Shown piece by piece: positions 25,200 through 34,327 of a stretch of 64,000 nucleotides of DNA. Numbering within the stretch: position 1 is the first letter of the stretch; each line of letters starts with the position of its first letter. The notes beneath the pieces were generated by a model. That model had not been told where the DNA came from, made no database searches, and saw nothing but the letters and a program-made list of their open reading frames with translations. The translations under genes were made by a program, and so were the position numbers. The stretch is from JAEUMG01 sp046349315. Lineage in GTDB: Bacteria; Pseudomonadota; Alphaproteobacteria; Rhizobiales; Aestuariivirgaceae. The DNA lies in contig JAXMCQ010000018.1 of the NCBI GenBank assembly GCA_046349315.1, positions 62,001 to 126,000 of the forward strand. The letters are read 5' to 3'.

Positions 25200-25763
25200 T
25201 TAGACGACGACCACCAGCGCGCCCATCTTTACATGCGCATAGAGTTCGCTGACATCGGCATTGAGCATGCGGATGCAGCCCGAAGAGGCGGCCTTGCCGA
25301 TCGATGACGGCTCATTGGTGCCGTGGATGCGGTAGAGCGAAGAGCCAAGATAGATGGCGCGCGCACCCAGCGGGTTCTCAGGACCACCTGCCATGTATGT
25401 CGGAAGTTCCGGGCGGCGCTTGCGCATCGCGGCAGGCGGGCTCCAGTCCGGCCACTTCACCTTCTGGCTGACCATGTGCGAGCCGGACCACTCGAAACCC
25501 TTCTTCGGCGCGGCGATCGCGTATCTGACCGCCTTGCCATTGCCGAGAACGTAATAGAGCGCGCGCTCGCCCGTCTTCACCACGATCGAGCCGGCTGGAT
25601 ATTTGGTTGCGAAGGACACGACATTGCCGCGCTTGAAACCGGCAACCTCCGCCGACTGCTTGGTTTCAGTATTCTTCGCCGCGGCATTGGCTTCGATGCT
25701 GGTTGCAGCGATACTGGTTGAAACCAGGAGGGCGGCGAGGAGGGTGGTGAACTTGCTCGACAT
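25200..25763 (-). CDS. L,D-transpeptidase (YkuD domain), exported
   Basis: A 187-aa cell-wall enzyme that forms 3-3 peptidoglycan crosslinks or attaches proteins to peptidoglycan. Signal peptide: about residues 1-27 (LLAALLVSTSIAATSIEANA). The YkuD catalytic region has H147 (RIHGTNEPSSIGKAASSG) and nucleophile C163 in SSGCIRM. The preceding PEPTIDE-like GGPENPLGARAIYLG is standard. This is the short, single-domain form common in Hyphomicrobiales. Stop codons of this gene and the upstream esterase abut tail to tail. Confidence 0.92.
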   Translation of the reverse strand: MSSKFTTLLAALLVSTSIAATSIEANAAAKNTETKQSAEVAGFKRGNVVSFATKYPAGSIVVKTGERALYYVLGNGKAVRYAIAAPKKGFEWSGSHMVSQKVKWPDWSPPAAMRKRRPELPTYMAGGPENPLGARAIYLGSSLYRIHGTNEPSSIGKAASSGCIRMLNADVSELYAHVKMGALVVVV

Positions 25764-25946
25764 TTTTGGGGGACTTTCCGAACACGCTGGGGATAAATCG
25801 ATGGGGCGTTTTCTAGAAAGCCGTGGCTGAATTCCCCCTGATCGACAGATTTATCCGCCGTTCATCTTGAGCACGAGCCGGAGCGCCAAGAGAGCCCCGG
25901 CCCGCGTCCTTATGACGGAGACGCAAACTTGCGCATTGAATGAAGG

Positions 25947-26393
25947 TTACTCGACGCCGCTCTTGCCTTGGATCTTGAACCCGCCTTCGCCGGTCTTGGG
26001 ACCGCAGGCTCCTCTGACGATGCGCCATGAAATGTCGACCGTACCGTCCAAAGTATATTTGCACTTTATCTCTTTCGGCTTCGCCGGCGGCACGACGGGC
26101 GGTGTGAACTTCTTCTTGAACACCCACTCGAAGGGAATTTGGATATAGGGATTGAAGAAGGGCGGCGCCGGGTCATAGCGGCACTGGCACTTGTTCCCCG
26201 CGCATACCGTGAGTGGTCCGCCGGACGCCTTCACACTGGCGATGATGTCATTGGCAATTGCTGCCTCTTCCGCGGGGGTTAATTTGGGGCACTTGACGTC
26301 GTCGACCGATGTCTTGGTGATTTTGACATTATTGGCGTCAAATTCCTGTTTTGAGCATTCACCTTTGCATTTGATTGATGGTTCAGCGGGCAT
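25947..26393 (-). CDS. Cysteine-rich orphan protein, unknown function
   Basis: A 148-aa protein I do not recognise. It has eight cysteines (C9, C13, C35, C64, C69, C71, C111, C130), arranged in CKGEC, CAGNKCQC and single positions, a Pro-rich centre (PPFFNPY, PPVVPPAKPKE) and no obvious signal peptide or membrane helix. ATG at 26393 follows AGGAGAGG by 3-4 nt, a strong ribosome binding site, so translation is credible. The frame is open to 26453 without such a site. It stands alone between two intergenic gaps of 183 and 241 bp. It may bind metal or form disulfides. Confidence 0.6.
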   Translation of the reverse strand: MPAEPSIKCKGECSKQEFDANNVKITKTSVDDVKCPKLTPAEEAAIANDIIASVKASGGPLTVCAGNKCQCRYDPAPPFFNPYIQIPFEWVFKKKFTPPVVPPAKPKEIKCKYTLDGTVDISWRIVRGACGPKTGEGGFKIQGKSGVE

Positions 26394-26634
26394 GGACCTC
26401 TCCTGTTCACCTGCTTTGCCGGGCCAATGCGCGGGGGCGAAGATAAGAAGCAATGCTAGGGCCGTTGCCGTGCTTGGCCCGCAGTCTGACGTTGCGCCAA
26501 AGCGACCCGGGTTGCAATGGACGTTTTACCGTTAGGTTACTGGCGATCTCTGGCAGGCGGGCTTTCGCAATGGGCCGGGGTTGCAAGCCCGGATGGCGTC
26601 ATTACTGTGCGCGGCCGTATCGCGAGAGGCGCCC

Positions 26635-28644
26635 ATGAAGATCGTGACCGAGTTTCCCCACAAGGTGAAGGAAATCGAGAACCTCTGGATTGAGATGTCG
26701 GACGGCGTGAAACTCGCCGCACGCGTCTGGCTGCCGGAGGATGCGGAGGATAAGCCGGTGCCGGCGATCCTCGAATATCTGCCTTATCGCAAGCGCGATG
26801 GCACCATCGTCCGCGATCAATTGACCCATCCTTATTTTGCCGGCCACGGCTATGCCGCGGTGCGCGTCGACATGCGCGGCAATGGCGATTCCGACGGGCT
26901 GATGCATGATGAATATGCAAAGCAGGAACAGGACGACGCGCTCGAAGTCATCGATTGGCTAGCCAAGCAATCCTGGTGCACAGGCAAGGTCGGGATGATC
27001 GGCATTTCCTGGGGCGGCTTCAACGGATTGCAGGTGGCGGCGCGCAAGCCTGAAGCACTCAAGGCGGTGATCACGCTGTGCTCGACGGACGATCGCTATG
27101 CCGACGACATTCATTACAAGGGCGGCTGCCTCATCAACGAGAATCTGGGCTGGGCGGCGACCATGTTCGCCTATTCCTCAAGGCCTCCCGATCCCTTGAT
27201 CGTCGGCGAGCGCTGGCGCGACATGTGGCTCGAGCGTCTTGAGAACGAGCCGTTCCTGATCCTGCCTTGGCTTCGGCATCCGCATCGCGATGCCTACTGG
27301 AAACATGGCAGCGTCGCGGAAGATTTCGGGCCGATCGAAGCGGCGGTGCTCTGCGTCGGTGGCTGGAACGATGCCTATTCCAATGCCGTGCCGCGATTGA
27401 TGAAGGGCTTGCGCAGCCCCTGCAAGGCGATCATCGGTCCCTGGGCGCATAAATATCCGCATTTTGCGGTGCCCGAACCGCGCATCGGCTTCCTCCAGGA
27501 AGCATTGCGCTGGTGGGACTTCTGGCTGAAGGGCGAGCCGACCGGCATTTCGCGCGATCCACCCTATCGCGTCTATGTGATGGATGCCGAAAAGCCCGAA
27601 GGCTTCAAAACCACATGGCCCGGCCGCTGGATCGCCGATCATTTGTGGATGACCGGCAATACGTCCATCCTGCAATGGCATTTGAATGCCGACGGCATTG
27701 GCGGAGCCGCGGGTGCTGAGACGGCATTGACGGTCTCATCGCCGCAGACGACCGGCCTTGATGGTGGCGAGTATTGCATCATCTGGCTCGGCAAGGAATT
27801 TGCCGGGGATCAGAAGCGTGACGACGAAGGCTCGCTGACTTTCGATTCACCCGCTCTCGTCACCGCGATGGATATCGTCGGAGCGCCCGTCGTCGAACTC
27901 GAACTTTCCGTCGACAAGCCGGTGGCGCTCATCGCGGTGCGTCTCAATGATGTCTGGCCGAGCGGCGAAGTATCACGCATCACCTACGGTTTGCTCAATC
28001 TCACCCATCGCGACAGCCATGAATTTCCAACCTCGCTCGAACCCGGCAAGCGCTACAAGGTGAAGGTGAGGCTCGACGACATCGCGATGCGCATTCCCGA
28101 AGGCCATCGCCTGCGCGTCTCGATCTCGACCACCTACTGGCCGTTGATGTGGCCGGCGCCGGAGCAAGTGACCTTGACTGTCTATGCCGGGCGCTCGCGC
28201 CTCGATTTGCCCGTCCGCAAGGCGATTGCCGGCGAGACGCCGCCGGAATTTCCGCCGCCGGAATCAGCCGAGCCTCTGCAGCAGATCGAATTGAGCGCGC
28301 CGTGGAACAAGCGCGACGTCACCATCAATCCCGAGGGCTCCGCAACCATGGAGATCGTCGATGATTTCGGCCGCTACGAGATCGCAAGCCACGGCCTCAT
28401 TTATCATGGTGCCGGCCGCGAGACTTACGAGATCAAGAAAGACGATCCCTTGTCGGCGGTCATGAAGACGCACTGGACCGAGGAGCGCGCCCGCGGCGAC
28501 TGGTCGATCCGCACCGAGACCTATGGCGAATTGCGCGCGAGTGCGACGCATTGGCTGGTGAAGGGCCGCCTCGAAGCTTATGACGGCGAAAAACTCATCT
28601 TCAGCCGCGACTGGAACGAGGAGATCGAGCGGAAATTGAATTGA
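26635..28644 (+). CDS. CocE/NonD-family hydrolase (X-Pro dipeptidyl-peptidase type)
   Basis: A 669-aa serine hydrolase with an alpha/beta-hydrolase domain, helical cap and C-terminal jelly-roll (about 420-560), as in cocaine esterase and X-prolyl dipeptidyl aminopeptidases. The nucleophile elbow is GISWGG with S125. The Tyr/Arg-rich YLPYRKRDGT and VDMRGNGDSDG segments are family hallmarks. A further C-terminal region of about 100 residues ends the protein. The ATG at 26635 has GAGAGG 5 nt upstream; the frame opens at 26581 without one. The natural substrate (ester, amide or peptide) cannot be deduced. Confidence 0.88.
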   Translation: MKIVTEFPHKVKEIENLWIEMSDGVKLAARVWLPEDAEDKPVPAILEYLPYRKRDGTIVRDQLTHPYFAGHGYAAVRVDMRGNGDSDGLMHDEYAKQEQDDALEVIDWLAKQSWCTGKVGMIGISWGGFNGLQVAARKPEALKAVITLCSTDDRYADDIHYKGGCLINENLGWAATMFAYSSRPPDPLIVGERWRDMWLERLENEPFLILPWLRHPHRDAYWKHGSVAEDFGPIEAAVLCVGGWNDAYSNAVPRLMKGLRSPCKAIIGPWAHKYPHFAVPEPRIGFLQEALRWWDFWLKGEPTGISRDPPYRVYVMDAEKPEGFKTTWPGRWIADHLWMTGNTSILQWHLNADGIGGAAGAETALTVSSPQTTGLDGGEYCIIWLGKEFAGDQKRDDEGSLTFDSPALVTAMDIVGAPVVELELSVDKPVALIAVRLNDVWPSGEVSRITYGLLNLTHRDSHEFPTSLEPGKRYKVKVRLDDIAMRIPEGHRLRVSISTTYWPLMWPAPEQVTLTVYAGRSRLDLPVRKAIAGETPPEFPPPESAEPLQQIELSAPWNKRDVTINPEGSATMEIVDDFGRYEIASHGLIYHGAGRETYEIKKDDPLSAVMKTHWTEERARGDWSIRTETYGELRASATHWLVKGRLEAYDGEKLIFSRDWNEEIERKLN

Positions 28645-28652
28645 CGTATCGC

Positions 28653-28752
28653 AAGCCTCCTGGTTGGGGGGCCGCTGCGCCGCCACTCACCCATGAGGTA
28701 TTCAATTGTCCTCATGCTGAGGTGCATCGCCGTAGGCGATGCCTCGAAGCAT
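28653..28752. repeat. Intergenic repeat, family D copy 2
   Basis: A 100-bp element between the CocE-like gene and the exonuclease gene. It includes GGCCGCTGCGCCGCC, CCTCATGCTGAGGTGCATCGCC and GGCGATGCCTCGAAG. It is the inverted counterpart of 15784-15903. Confidence 0.8.
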
Positions 28753-28813
28753 GCAAAGCAAACCAATTCGACTGCTGACGCGTTGTGGTTGTATTGTCCT
28801 GTAACGCGCCAGC

Positions 28814-29821
28814 ATGCTGACACCGCACCCCGAAACCTGGATCTATCCCACCGAACGCGGGCTTTTCTGCGAGCCCGGCCAGTTCTTCATCGACCCGCAT
28901 GCCGCCGTCGACCGCGCCATCATCACCCATGGCCATGGCGACCACGCGCGCTCTGGCCACGCCCACGTCCTCGCAAGCAGCGAGACCATCGCCATCATGA
29001 AGCAGCGCTATGGCGAGGACGCTGCCGGCACGTTCCAAGCCTATGCCGAGCCGATGACCATCAACGGCGTCGGCATTGCGCTGCAGCCCGCAGGCCATAT
29101 TCTTGGCTCCTGCCAGATCGTGTTGGACTGGCAGGGCACCCGTGTCGTGGTCTCTGGCGATTACAAGCGGAGCCCCGATCCGACCTGCCGGCCCTTCGCA
29201 CTCGTGCCTTGCGATCTCTTCATCACCGAGGCGACTTTCGGCTTGCCGGTATTTCGCCACGAGCCGGCAGGGAAGGAGGCGAGGCGCCTCGTTGCCTCGC
29301 TCGCCGACAATCCCGACCGCGCGCATTTGCTCGGCGTCTATGGGCTTGGCAAATGCCAGCGCATGATCGTGCTGATTCGGCAGGCGGGCTACGATCGGCC
29401 GATCTATCTTCACGGCGCTTTGATCGGATTGTGCGCGCTCTATGAGAAACTGGGCATTGTGCTGGGCGATGTGCGCCCCGTCACCGATGCGGCGCCGGGC
29501 GATCTCGCCGGTGCGCTCGTCATGTGCCCGCCTGCGGCGCTCAATGACCGCTGGTCGCGCCGCATGGCGGATCCTGTCACCTGTTTTGCGAGCGGCTGGA
29601 TGCGCGTGCGCGGCCGCGCCCGCCAGCGCGGCGTCGAATTGCCCCTGGTCGTCTCCGATCATTGCGACTGGCCGGAGCTGTTGACGACAATTGAGGAAAC
29701 GGGAGCGGGCGAAATCTGGGTGACGCATGGCCGCGAGGACGCGCTCGTGCACCAGATCGGCAAGATGGGCCGGCGTGGTCGCGCACTCGCGCTTGTTGGG
29801 TTTGAGGACGAGGGCGATTGA
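28814..29821 (+). CDS. Ligase-associated DNA damage response exonuclease (beta-CASP/MBL)
   Basis: A 335-aa metallo-beta-lactamase-fold nuclease related to mRNA 3'-end processing factors. The metal motif is H39-G-H41-G-D43-H44. A characteristic opening (PETWIYPTERGLFCEPGQFF) precedes it, and AGHILGSCQIVL, VVSGDYKRSPDPTCRPF and the C-terminal VSDHCDWPELL with VTHGRE complete the family pattern. It overlaps the ligase gene by 4 bp (ATGA), so the two are coupled. The helicase and PdeM partners are about 16 kb to the left on the other strand. Confidence 0.93.
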   Translation: MLTPHPETWIYPTERGLFCEPGQFFIDPHAAVDRAIITHGHGDHARSGHAHVLASSETIAIMKQRYGEDAAGTFQAYAEPMTINGVGIALQPAGHILGSCQIVLDWQGTRVVVSGDYKRSPDPTCRPFALVPCDLFITEATFGLPVFRHEPAGKEARRLVASLADNPDRAHLLGVYGLGKCQRMIVLIRQAGYDRPIYLHGALIGLCALYEKLGIVLGDVRPVTDAAPGDLAGALVMCPPAALNDRWSRRMADPVTCFASGWMRVRGRARQRGVELPLVVSDHCDWPELLTTIEETGAGEIWVTHGREDALVHQIGKMGRRGRALALVGFEDEGD

Positions 29822-31389
29822 TGGAGCGCTTCGCGGAGCTTCTCGATCGCCTGGTCTATACGACGGCCCGCAATGCTAAACTGAAACTATTGACCGACTA
29901 CTTCAGGACGACGCCCGATCCCGATCGCGGCTGGGCGCTCTCCGCCTTGACGGACGGACTTCCCTTGCGCCTGCCGATAAGGCGCACGTTGCAAACCATC
30001 CTTGAACCCTATGTCGACCCCGAACTCTATCGCCTGTCGCGCGACTATGTCGGCGATACGGCGGAAACCGTTTCGCTTTTGTGGCCGGATCATCGCGATG
30101 CCGATCCGCCGCGATTGAGGGAGGTTGTCGAAACGATCAAGGCGTCCTCCTTGCGCGAATTTCCGCAAGCTCTCGCCGGATTGCTCGATAGACTTGATGC
30201 CAAGGGCCGCTTCGCGCTCTTGAAATTCCTGAGCGGTGCCTTGCGCGTCGGTGTTTCGTCACGTCTCGCCAAGACCGGGCTTGCCGCAGCCTTCGGCCGC
30301 GATGTGGGCGAGATCGAGGAAGTTTGGCACGGCATCGAGCCGCCTTATGCGGAACTCTTCGACTGGCTCGAGGGGAGGGCCGAGCGTCCCGATCCCGGCA
30401 GCAAGGCAAGCTTCCGGCCGGTGATGCTCGCGCATCCTATCGAAGAAGAAGACTGGCGCAGGCTTGCGCCTGAGGATGTCGTCGCCGAATGGAAGTGGGA
30501 CGGCATCCGCGTTCAGCTGGCGGCGAAACACGCCAATGTGCGCCTGTTCTCGCGCGCGGGGGACGAGATCTCCGCATCATTCCCGGAAATCGGCCAAGCC
30601 TTCGCGCATACCGACGGCGTGCTGGATGGCGAACTGCTGGTCATGCGCGACGGCGACGTCGCACCCTTCAACGATTTGCAGCAGCGGCTCAACCGCAAGA
30701 CCGTGACGCCTAAGATGCTGCGCGATTACCCGGCGCATATTCGCCTCTATGATCTGCTCTTCGACGAAAGCGAAGACATCCGCACACTGAGCTTTGTGGA
30801 GCGCCGGCGAAGGCTTGAGCTCTGGTATGAACGTTTCGTACCGAGCCTTGCCGATGTGAGTGCGTTGGTCGAATTTGAGGATTTCACCGCGCTTGATACG
30901 CTGTGGCGTGGCGCGCGTGCCGAGGGCATCGAAGGCTTGATGCTGAAGCGCAAGGAAAGCCCCTATCTTGCCGGCAGGCCCAAGGGGCATTGGTTCAAGT
31001 GGAAGCGTGCCGCGCTGACCCTCGATTGCGTGTTGATGTATGCGCAGAGAGGTTCCGGCAAGCGCTCGTCATACTATTCCGATTACACATTCGGCGTGTG
31101 GGACGGCGACAAACTGGTGCCGGTGGGCAAGGCCTATTCCGGCTTTACCGATGAGGAACTCTTGCGCCTCGATCGCTGGATCAGGAACAACACGGTTGAA
31201 CGTTTCGGCCCGGTACGCGCGGTGACGCCAGGCCTTGTTCTGGAAGTCGCCTTCGATGCCGTCCACCCTTCCGGCCGGCATAAATCCGGCGTCGCGATGC
31301 GGTTTCCGCGCATTCATCGCATCCGCTGGGACAAGCCTGCCGTCGAAGCCGATACGCTGGAGACGATCAAGAAGCTGATCGTCGGTTGA
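29818..31389 (+). CDS. ATP-dependent DNA ligase (ligase-associated DNA damage response)
   Basis: A 523-aa ligase that seals nicks through an enzyme-AMP intermediate. An N-terminal DNA-binding domain is followed by motif I K225-W-D-G-I-R (EWKWDGIR), motif III (DGELLVM), motif IV (EGLMLKR) and motif V (WFKWKRA). A C-terminal OB fold with a conserved HPSGRHKSGVAMRFPRIHRIRWDKP region follows. No LigD polymerase or nuclease domain is attached. This is the 'cisplatin-type' bacterial ligase normally clustered with exonuclease, DEXH helicase and PdeM. Confidence 0.94.
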   Translation: MMERFAELLDRLVYTTARNAKLKLLTDYFRTTPDPDRGWALSALTDGLPLRLPIRRTLQTILEPYVDPELYRLSRDYVGDTAETVSLLWPDHRDADPPRLREVVETIKASSLREFPQALAGLLDRLDAKGRFALLKFLSGALRVGVSSRLAKTGLAAAFGRDVGEIEEVWHGIEPPYAELFDWLEGRAERPDPGSKASFRPVMLAHPIEEEDWRRLAPEDVVAEWKWDGIRVQLAAKHANVRLFSRAGDEISASFPEIGQAFAHTDGVLDGELLVMRDGDVAPFNDLQQRLNRKTVTPKMLRDYPAHIRLYDLLFDESEDIRTLSFVERRRRLELWYERFVPSLADVSALVEFEDFTALDTLWRGARAEGIEGLMLKRKESPYLAGRPKGHWFKWKRAALTLDCVLMYAQRGSGKRSSYYSDYTFGVWDGDKLVPVGKAYSGFTDEELLRLDRWIRNNTVERFGPVRAVTPGLVLEVAFDAVHPSGRHKSGVAMRFPRIHRIRWDKPAVEADTLETIKKLIVG

Positions 31390-31467
31390 TGGCCGAAGCG
31401 CACCCCAACCCGCCACAAACCAACCGCAATCGCACCGACAATGACACCGGGATTTAGGGGGAGAATC

Positions 31468-32547
31468 ATGAATCGTCAAAAATCGCTGCGCGTCGCCGTG
31501 CTGTTTGGCGGGCGCTCGGCCGAACATGAGGTCTCCATCCTCTCGGCGACGAATGTGGTGCGCGCCATGCCATCGTCCAAATACGATGTCATGCCCATCT
31601 ACGTGACACGTGAAGGCCAGTGGCTGTTGAGCGGTGTCGCCGATGGCGTGCTCGCCAAGCCGGCCAAGGGTACCGAACTCAGCCTTGTCCCAGGGGGTGG
31701 CGGGCGGATCATGGCGATCCCCGCCGATTCGGAGCCACATGAACTGGAGAAGATCGATATCCTGTTTCCGGTCCTGCATGGCATTCACGGCGAGGATGGT
31801 GCGGTTCAGGGCTTGGCGGAAGTAGCACGCGTGCCGCTGGTCGGCTGTTCCATTCTCGGTTCCGCGGTCGCGCTCGACAAGGATATCGCCAAGCGTCTGC
31901 TGAAGGAGGCGGGCGTGCCGGTGGCACGCTCGGTAACCATCCGCCCGGGTAAGGTGCCGCCTTTCAAGAAACTCGAAGCCGAACTCGGGCTTCCGCTGTT
32001 CATCAAGCCTGCACGCCAGGGTTCTTCTGTGGGTGTGAGCAAGGTTGCGAATGAAGAAGATTACGAGAGGGCCCTCGATGAAGGTTTCAAGCACGACAAC
32101 AAATTATTGGCCGAAGAATTTGTCCGCGGTCGCGAAATCGAATGCAGCGTGCTGGAGGATCTGAAGGGTGGCCTTTTCGTTTCGCGTCCAGGTGAAATCG
32201 TGCCCGCGGTGAGCCGCGGCTTTTATACTTATGACGCGAAGTATATCGACGCGGATGGCGCGGCATTAAAGGTGCCCGCCGAATTGCCGCTGGAAGTCGA
32301 AACCGCAATTCGCGACATGGCCGCCAAAGCTTTCCAAGCGGCAGGTTGCGACGGCATGGCGCGCGTCGATTTCTTCCTGAAGCTTGATGGGCACTTTCTC
32401 GTCAACGAGCTGAACACGATTCCCGGTTTCACCGACATCAGCATGTACTCCAAGGCCATGGCGGCGAGTGGTGTGAGCTATCCTGAGGTTATCGACCGGT
32501 TGGTGGAACACGGGCTTGCGCGTGCTGCCCGGGAGCCCGGCGCATAA
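31468..32547 (+). CDS. ddl: D-alanine--D-alanine ligase
   Basis: ATP-grasp ligase of 359 aa that makes D-Ala-D-Ala for peptidoglycan. The N-terminus VAVLFGGRSAEHEVSILSA and the ATP-grasp segments LPLFIKPARQGSSVGVSKV, ARVDFFLK and LNELNTIPGFTDISMYSKA (in parts) are diagnostic; the length corresponds to the DdlA type. ATG at 31468 follows GGGGGAGA, while the longer frame at 31441 has no such site. It lies apart from any mur/fts cluster; if it is a second copy it might be involved in drug resistance or D-lactate use, which cannot be judged from this window. Confidence 0.92.
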   Translation: MNRQKSLRVAVLFGGRSAEHEVSILSATNVVRAMPSSKYDVMPIYVTREGQWLLSGVADGVLAKPAKGTELSLVPGGGGRIMAIPADSEPHELEKIDILFPVLHGIHGEDGAVQGLAEVARVPLVGCSILGSAVALDKDIAKRLLKEAGVPVARSVTIRPGKVPPFKKLEAELGLPLFIKPARQGSSVGVSKVANEEDYERALDEGFKHDNKLLAEEFVRGREIECSVLEDLKGGLFVSRPGEIVPAVSRGFYTYDAKYIDADGAALKVPAELPLEVETAIRDMAAKAFQAAGCDGMARVDFFLKLDGHFLVNELNTIPGFTDISMYSKAMAASGVSYPEVIDRLVEHGLARAAREPGA

Positions 32548-32668
32548 AGAGAATTTTATCCATAGTTTGGATTCGCGCGTCGCGCTCCGTACCATAACCA
32601 TAAATCAGCCTGAAATGCCCCGGCTGCGCATTTTGAGTTAAAGCTAGCTTCATGAAAGTCGCCTAAGC

Positions 32669-32714
32669 CTGTTACTGGCGCCAAAACGGCGAACGCGGTG
32701 CCGCCAAGTAACAG
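32669..32714 (+). repeat. Inverted repeat in the leader of the first peptide-binding protein gene
   Basis: CTGTTACTGGCG (32669-32680) pairs with CGCCAAGTAACAG (32702-32714) with one bulged base. The enclosed loop can form further GC pairs. It ends 23 bp before the start at 32738. Confidence 0.45.
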
Positions 32715-32737
32715 TCATGGGCAGGGCCGAGGATCCG

Positions 32738-34327
32738 ATGGATCTCAAAACAATGAACAGCCTCGCCGGCATGGGCCGGATGCGGCGTCGCGATTTCATT
32801 CAACTCGGCCTCGCGGCCGGTCTTACTGTTGCGCTAGCCGACGGCATGTTTGCTCGCGCGGCGCGAGCGGAGGCCAAGCGCGGCGGCAAGCTCAGGATTG
32901 GCATCGGCGCCGGCTCGACGACCGACAGCCTTGATCCCGCGACCTATACCAATGCTTTCATGGGCGATGTCGGAGAAGGCTTCATCGGTGCGACCTTGAC
33001 GCGCATCGATCAGCAGAATCTGGTGCAGCCCCATCTCGCTGAGGGCTTTGAGCCGTCCGATGGCGCGAAGAAATGGGTCTTCAAGCTGCGCAAAGGCCTG
33101 ACCTTCCATGACGGGCGCGATCTCACCGCGAAAGATGTCGTCGCCACCTATGAGTATCATCGTGGCGATAAAGCAAAATCCGCTGCGCGCTCGATACTTT
33201 CTGGTATCAGCGCGGTTGTCGCCGAGGATCCGCAGACTGTTGTTTTCACGCTTGCCAGCGGCAATGCCGATTTTCCCTTTGTTGCCTCAGACTATCACTT
33301 GGCCATCTTTCCCGCCAAGGACGGCGGTGGCATCGACTGGGAGAAGGGCAATATGGCCGGCCCCTTCATCATCGAGGAGTTCAAGCCGGGCGTCAGCCTG
33401 CGCGCCAAGCGCTTCCCCAACTACCATGTTGCGGGCTTGCCCTACTTCGATGAAGTCGAGCTATTGGCGATTGCCGATGTTGGCGCACGGACCAATGCAT
33501 TCGTCGCCGGCGAAATCGATTACATGGATCGCGTCGATCTGCGAACGATCGACATGCTGAAGCAGAGTCCAGATATCGAGATCACCAATCTCCCGGCCTT
33601 TGCGCATTATGTCGCGCCGATGAACGTGACGGTCGCACCCTTCGACAATCTTGATGTCCGTACCGCGATCAAATGGGCGATTGATCGCGAGGCCATCGTC
33701 AAGCAGGTGCTGAATGGCTACGGGCTTCCCGGCAATGACAATCCGATCGCCCCTTCGATCCAGTTCGCCACCAATCCCGCGCCGGTTTTCAAATACGATC
33801 CGGACAAGGCGAAGTTTCATTTGAAGAAGGCGGGCTTCGAGACGATCAAGATCGACTTCTCGGCTTCCGATGCCGGCTTTCCCGGTGCCGTCGATGCCGG
33901 CCTCCTGATGCAATCGCAGGCCAAGGCCGCAGGGATCGACATCAATGTCGTGCGTGAGCCGGCCGACGGTTACTGGGATAATGTTTATATGAAGAAGCCG
34001 TGGTGCGCCTCTTACTGGGGCGGCCGGCCGACCATCGATTGGATGCTGGCGACGGCCTATACGTCGGACGCGGTCTTCAACGACACGTTCTGGAAGAATC
34101 CGAAATTCGACCAGCTTCTCGCCGCCGCCCGCGCCGAGACCGACAATGCCAAGCGCGCCGCGCAATATGCCGAGGCCCAGCAGCTGCTTCACGACGATGG
34201 CGGTATCGTCGTCCTGATGTTCGCGAACTGGGTGTCAGCCAATTCCAAGAAGCTGGCCCACGGCCCGCTCAATGTGAATTACGACCACGACGGATGCTAC
34301 ATCTATGAGCGCTGGTGGTTCACCTGA
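32738..34327 (+). CDS. Peptide ABC transporter substrate-binding protein 1 (Tat-exported)
   Basis: A 529-aa family 5 solute-binding protein. The Tat signal is RRRDFIQLGLAAGLTVALAD, with AxA cleavage near FARAARAEA. The core has KLRKGLTFHDGRDLTAKDVVATYEYHRG and ends YIYERWWFT. The ATG at 32738 is preferred because GAGG lies 5-6 nt upstream; an ATG at 32717 would add seven residues. It is the first of three paralogues here (others at 34883 and 36711), all ending ERWW followed by F or Q. The permeases and ATPase follow at 38451-41942. Confidence 0.92.
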   Translation: MDLKTMNSLAGMGRMRRRDFIQLGLAAGLTVALADGMFARAARAEAKRGGKLRIGIGAGSTTDSLDPATYTNAFMGDVGEGFIGATLTRIDQQNLVQPHLAEGFEPSDGAKKWVFKLRKGLTFHDGRDLTAKDVVATYEYHRGDKAKSAARSILSGISAVVAEDPQTVVFTLASGNADFPFVASDYHLAIFPAKDGGGIDWEKGNMAGPFIIEEFKPGVSLRAKRFPNYHVAGLPYFDEVELLAIADVGARTNAFVAGEIDYMDRVDLRTIDMLKQSPDIEITNLPAFAHYVAPMNVTVAPFDNLDVRTAIKWAIDREAIVKQVLNGYGLPGNDNPIAPSIQFATNPAPVFKYDPDKAKFHLKKAGFETIKIDFSASDAGFPGAVDAGLLMQSQAKAAGIDINVVREPADGYWDNVYMKKPWCASYWGGRPTIDWMLATAYTSDAVFNDTFWKNPKFDQLLAAARAETDNAKRAAQYAEAQQLLHDDGGIVVLMFANWVSANSKKLAHGPLNVNYDHDGCYIYERWWFT

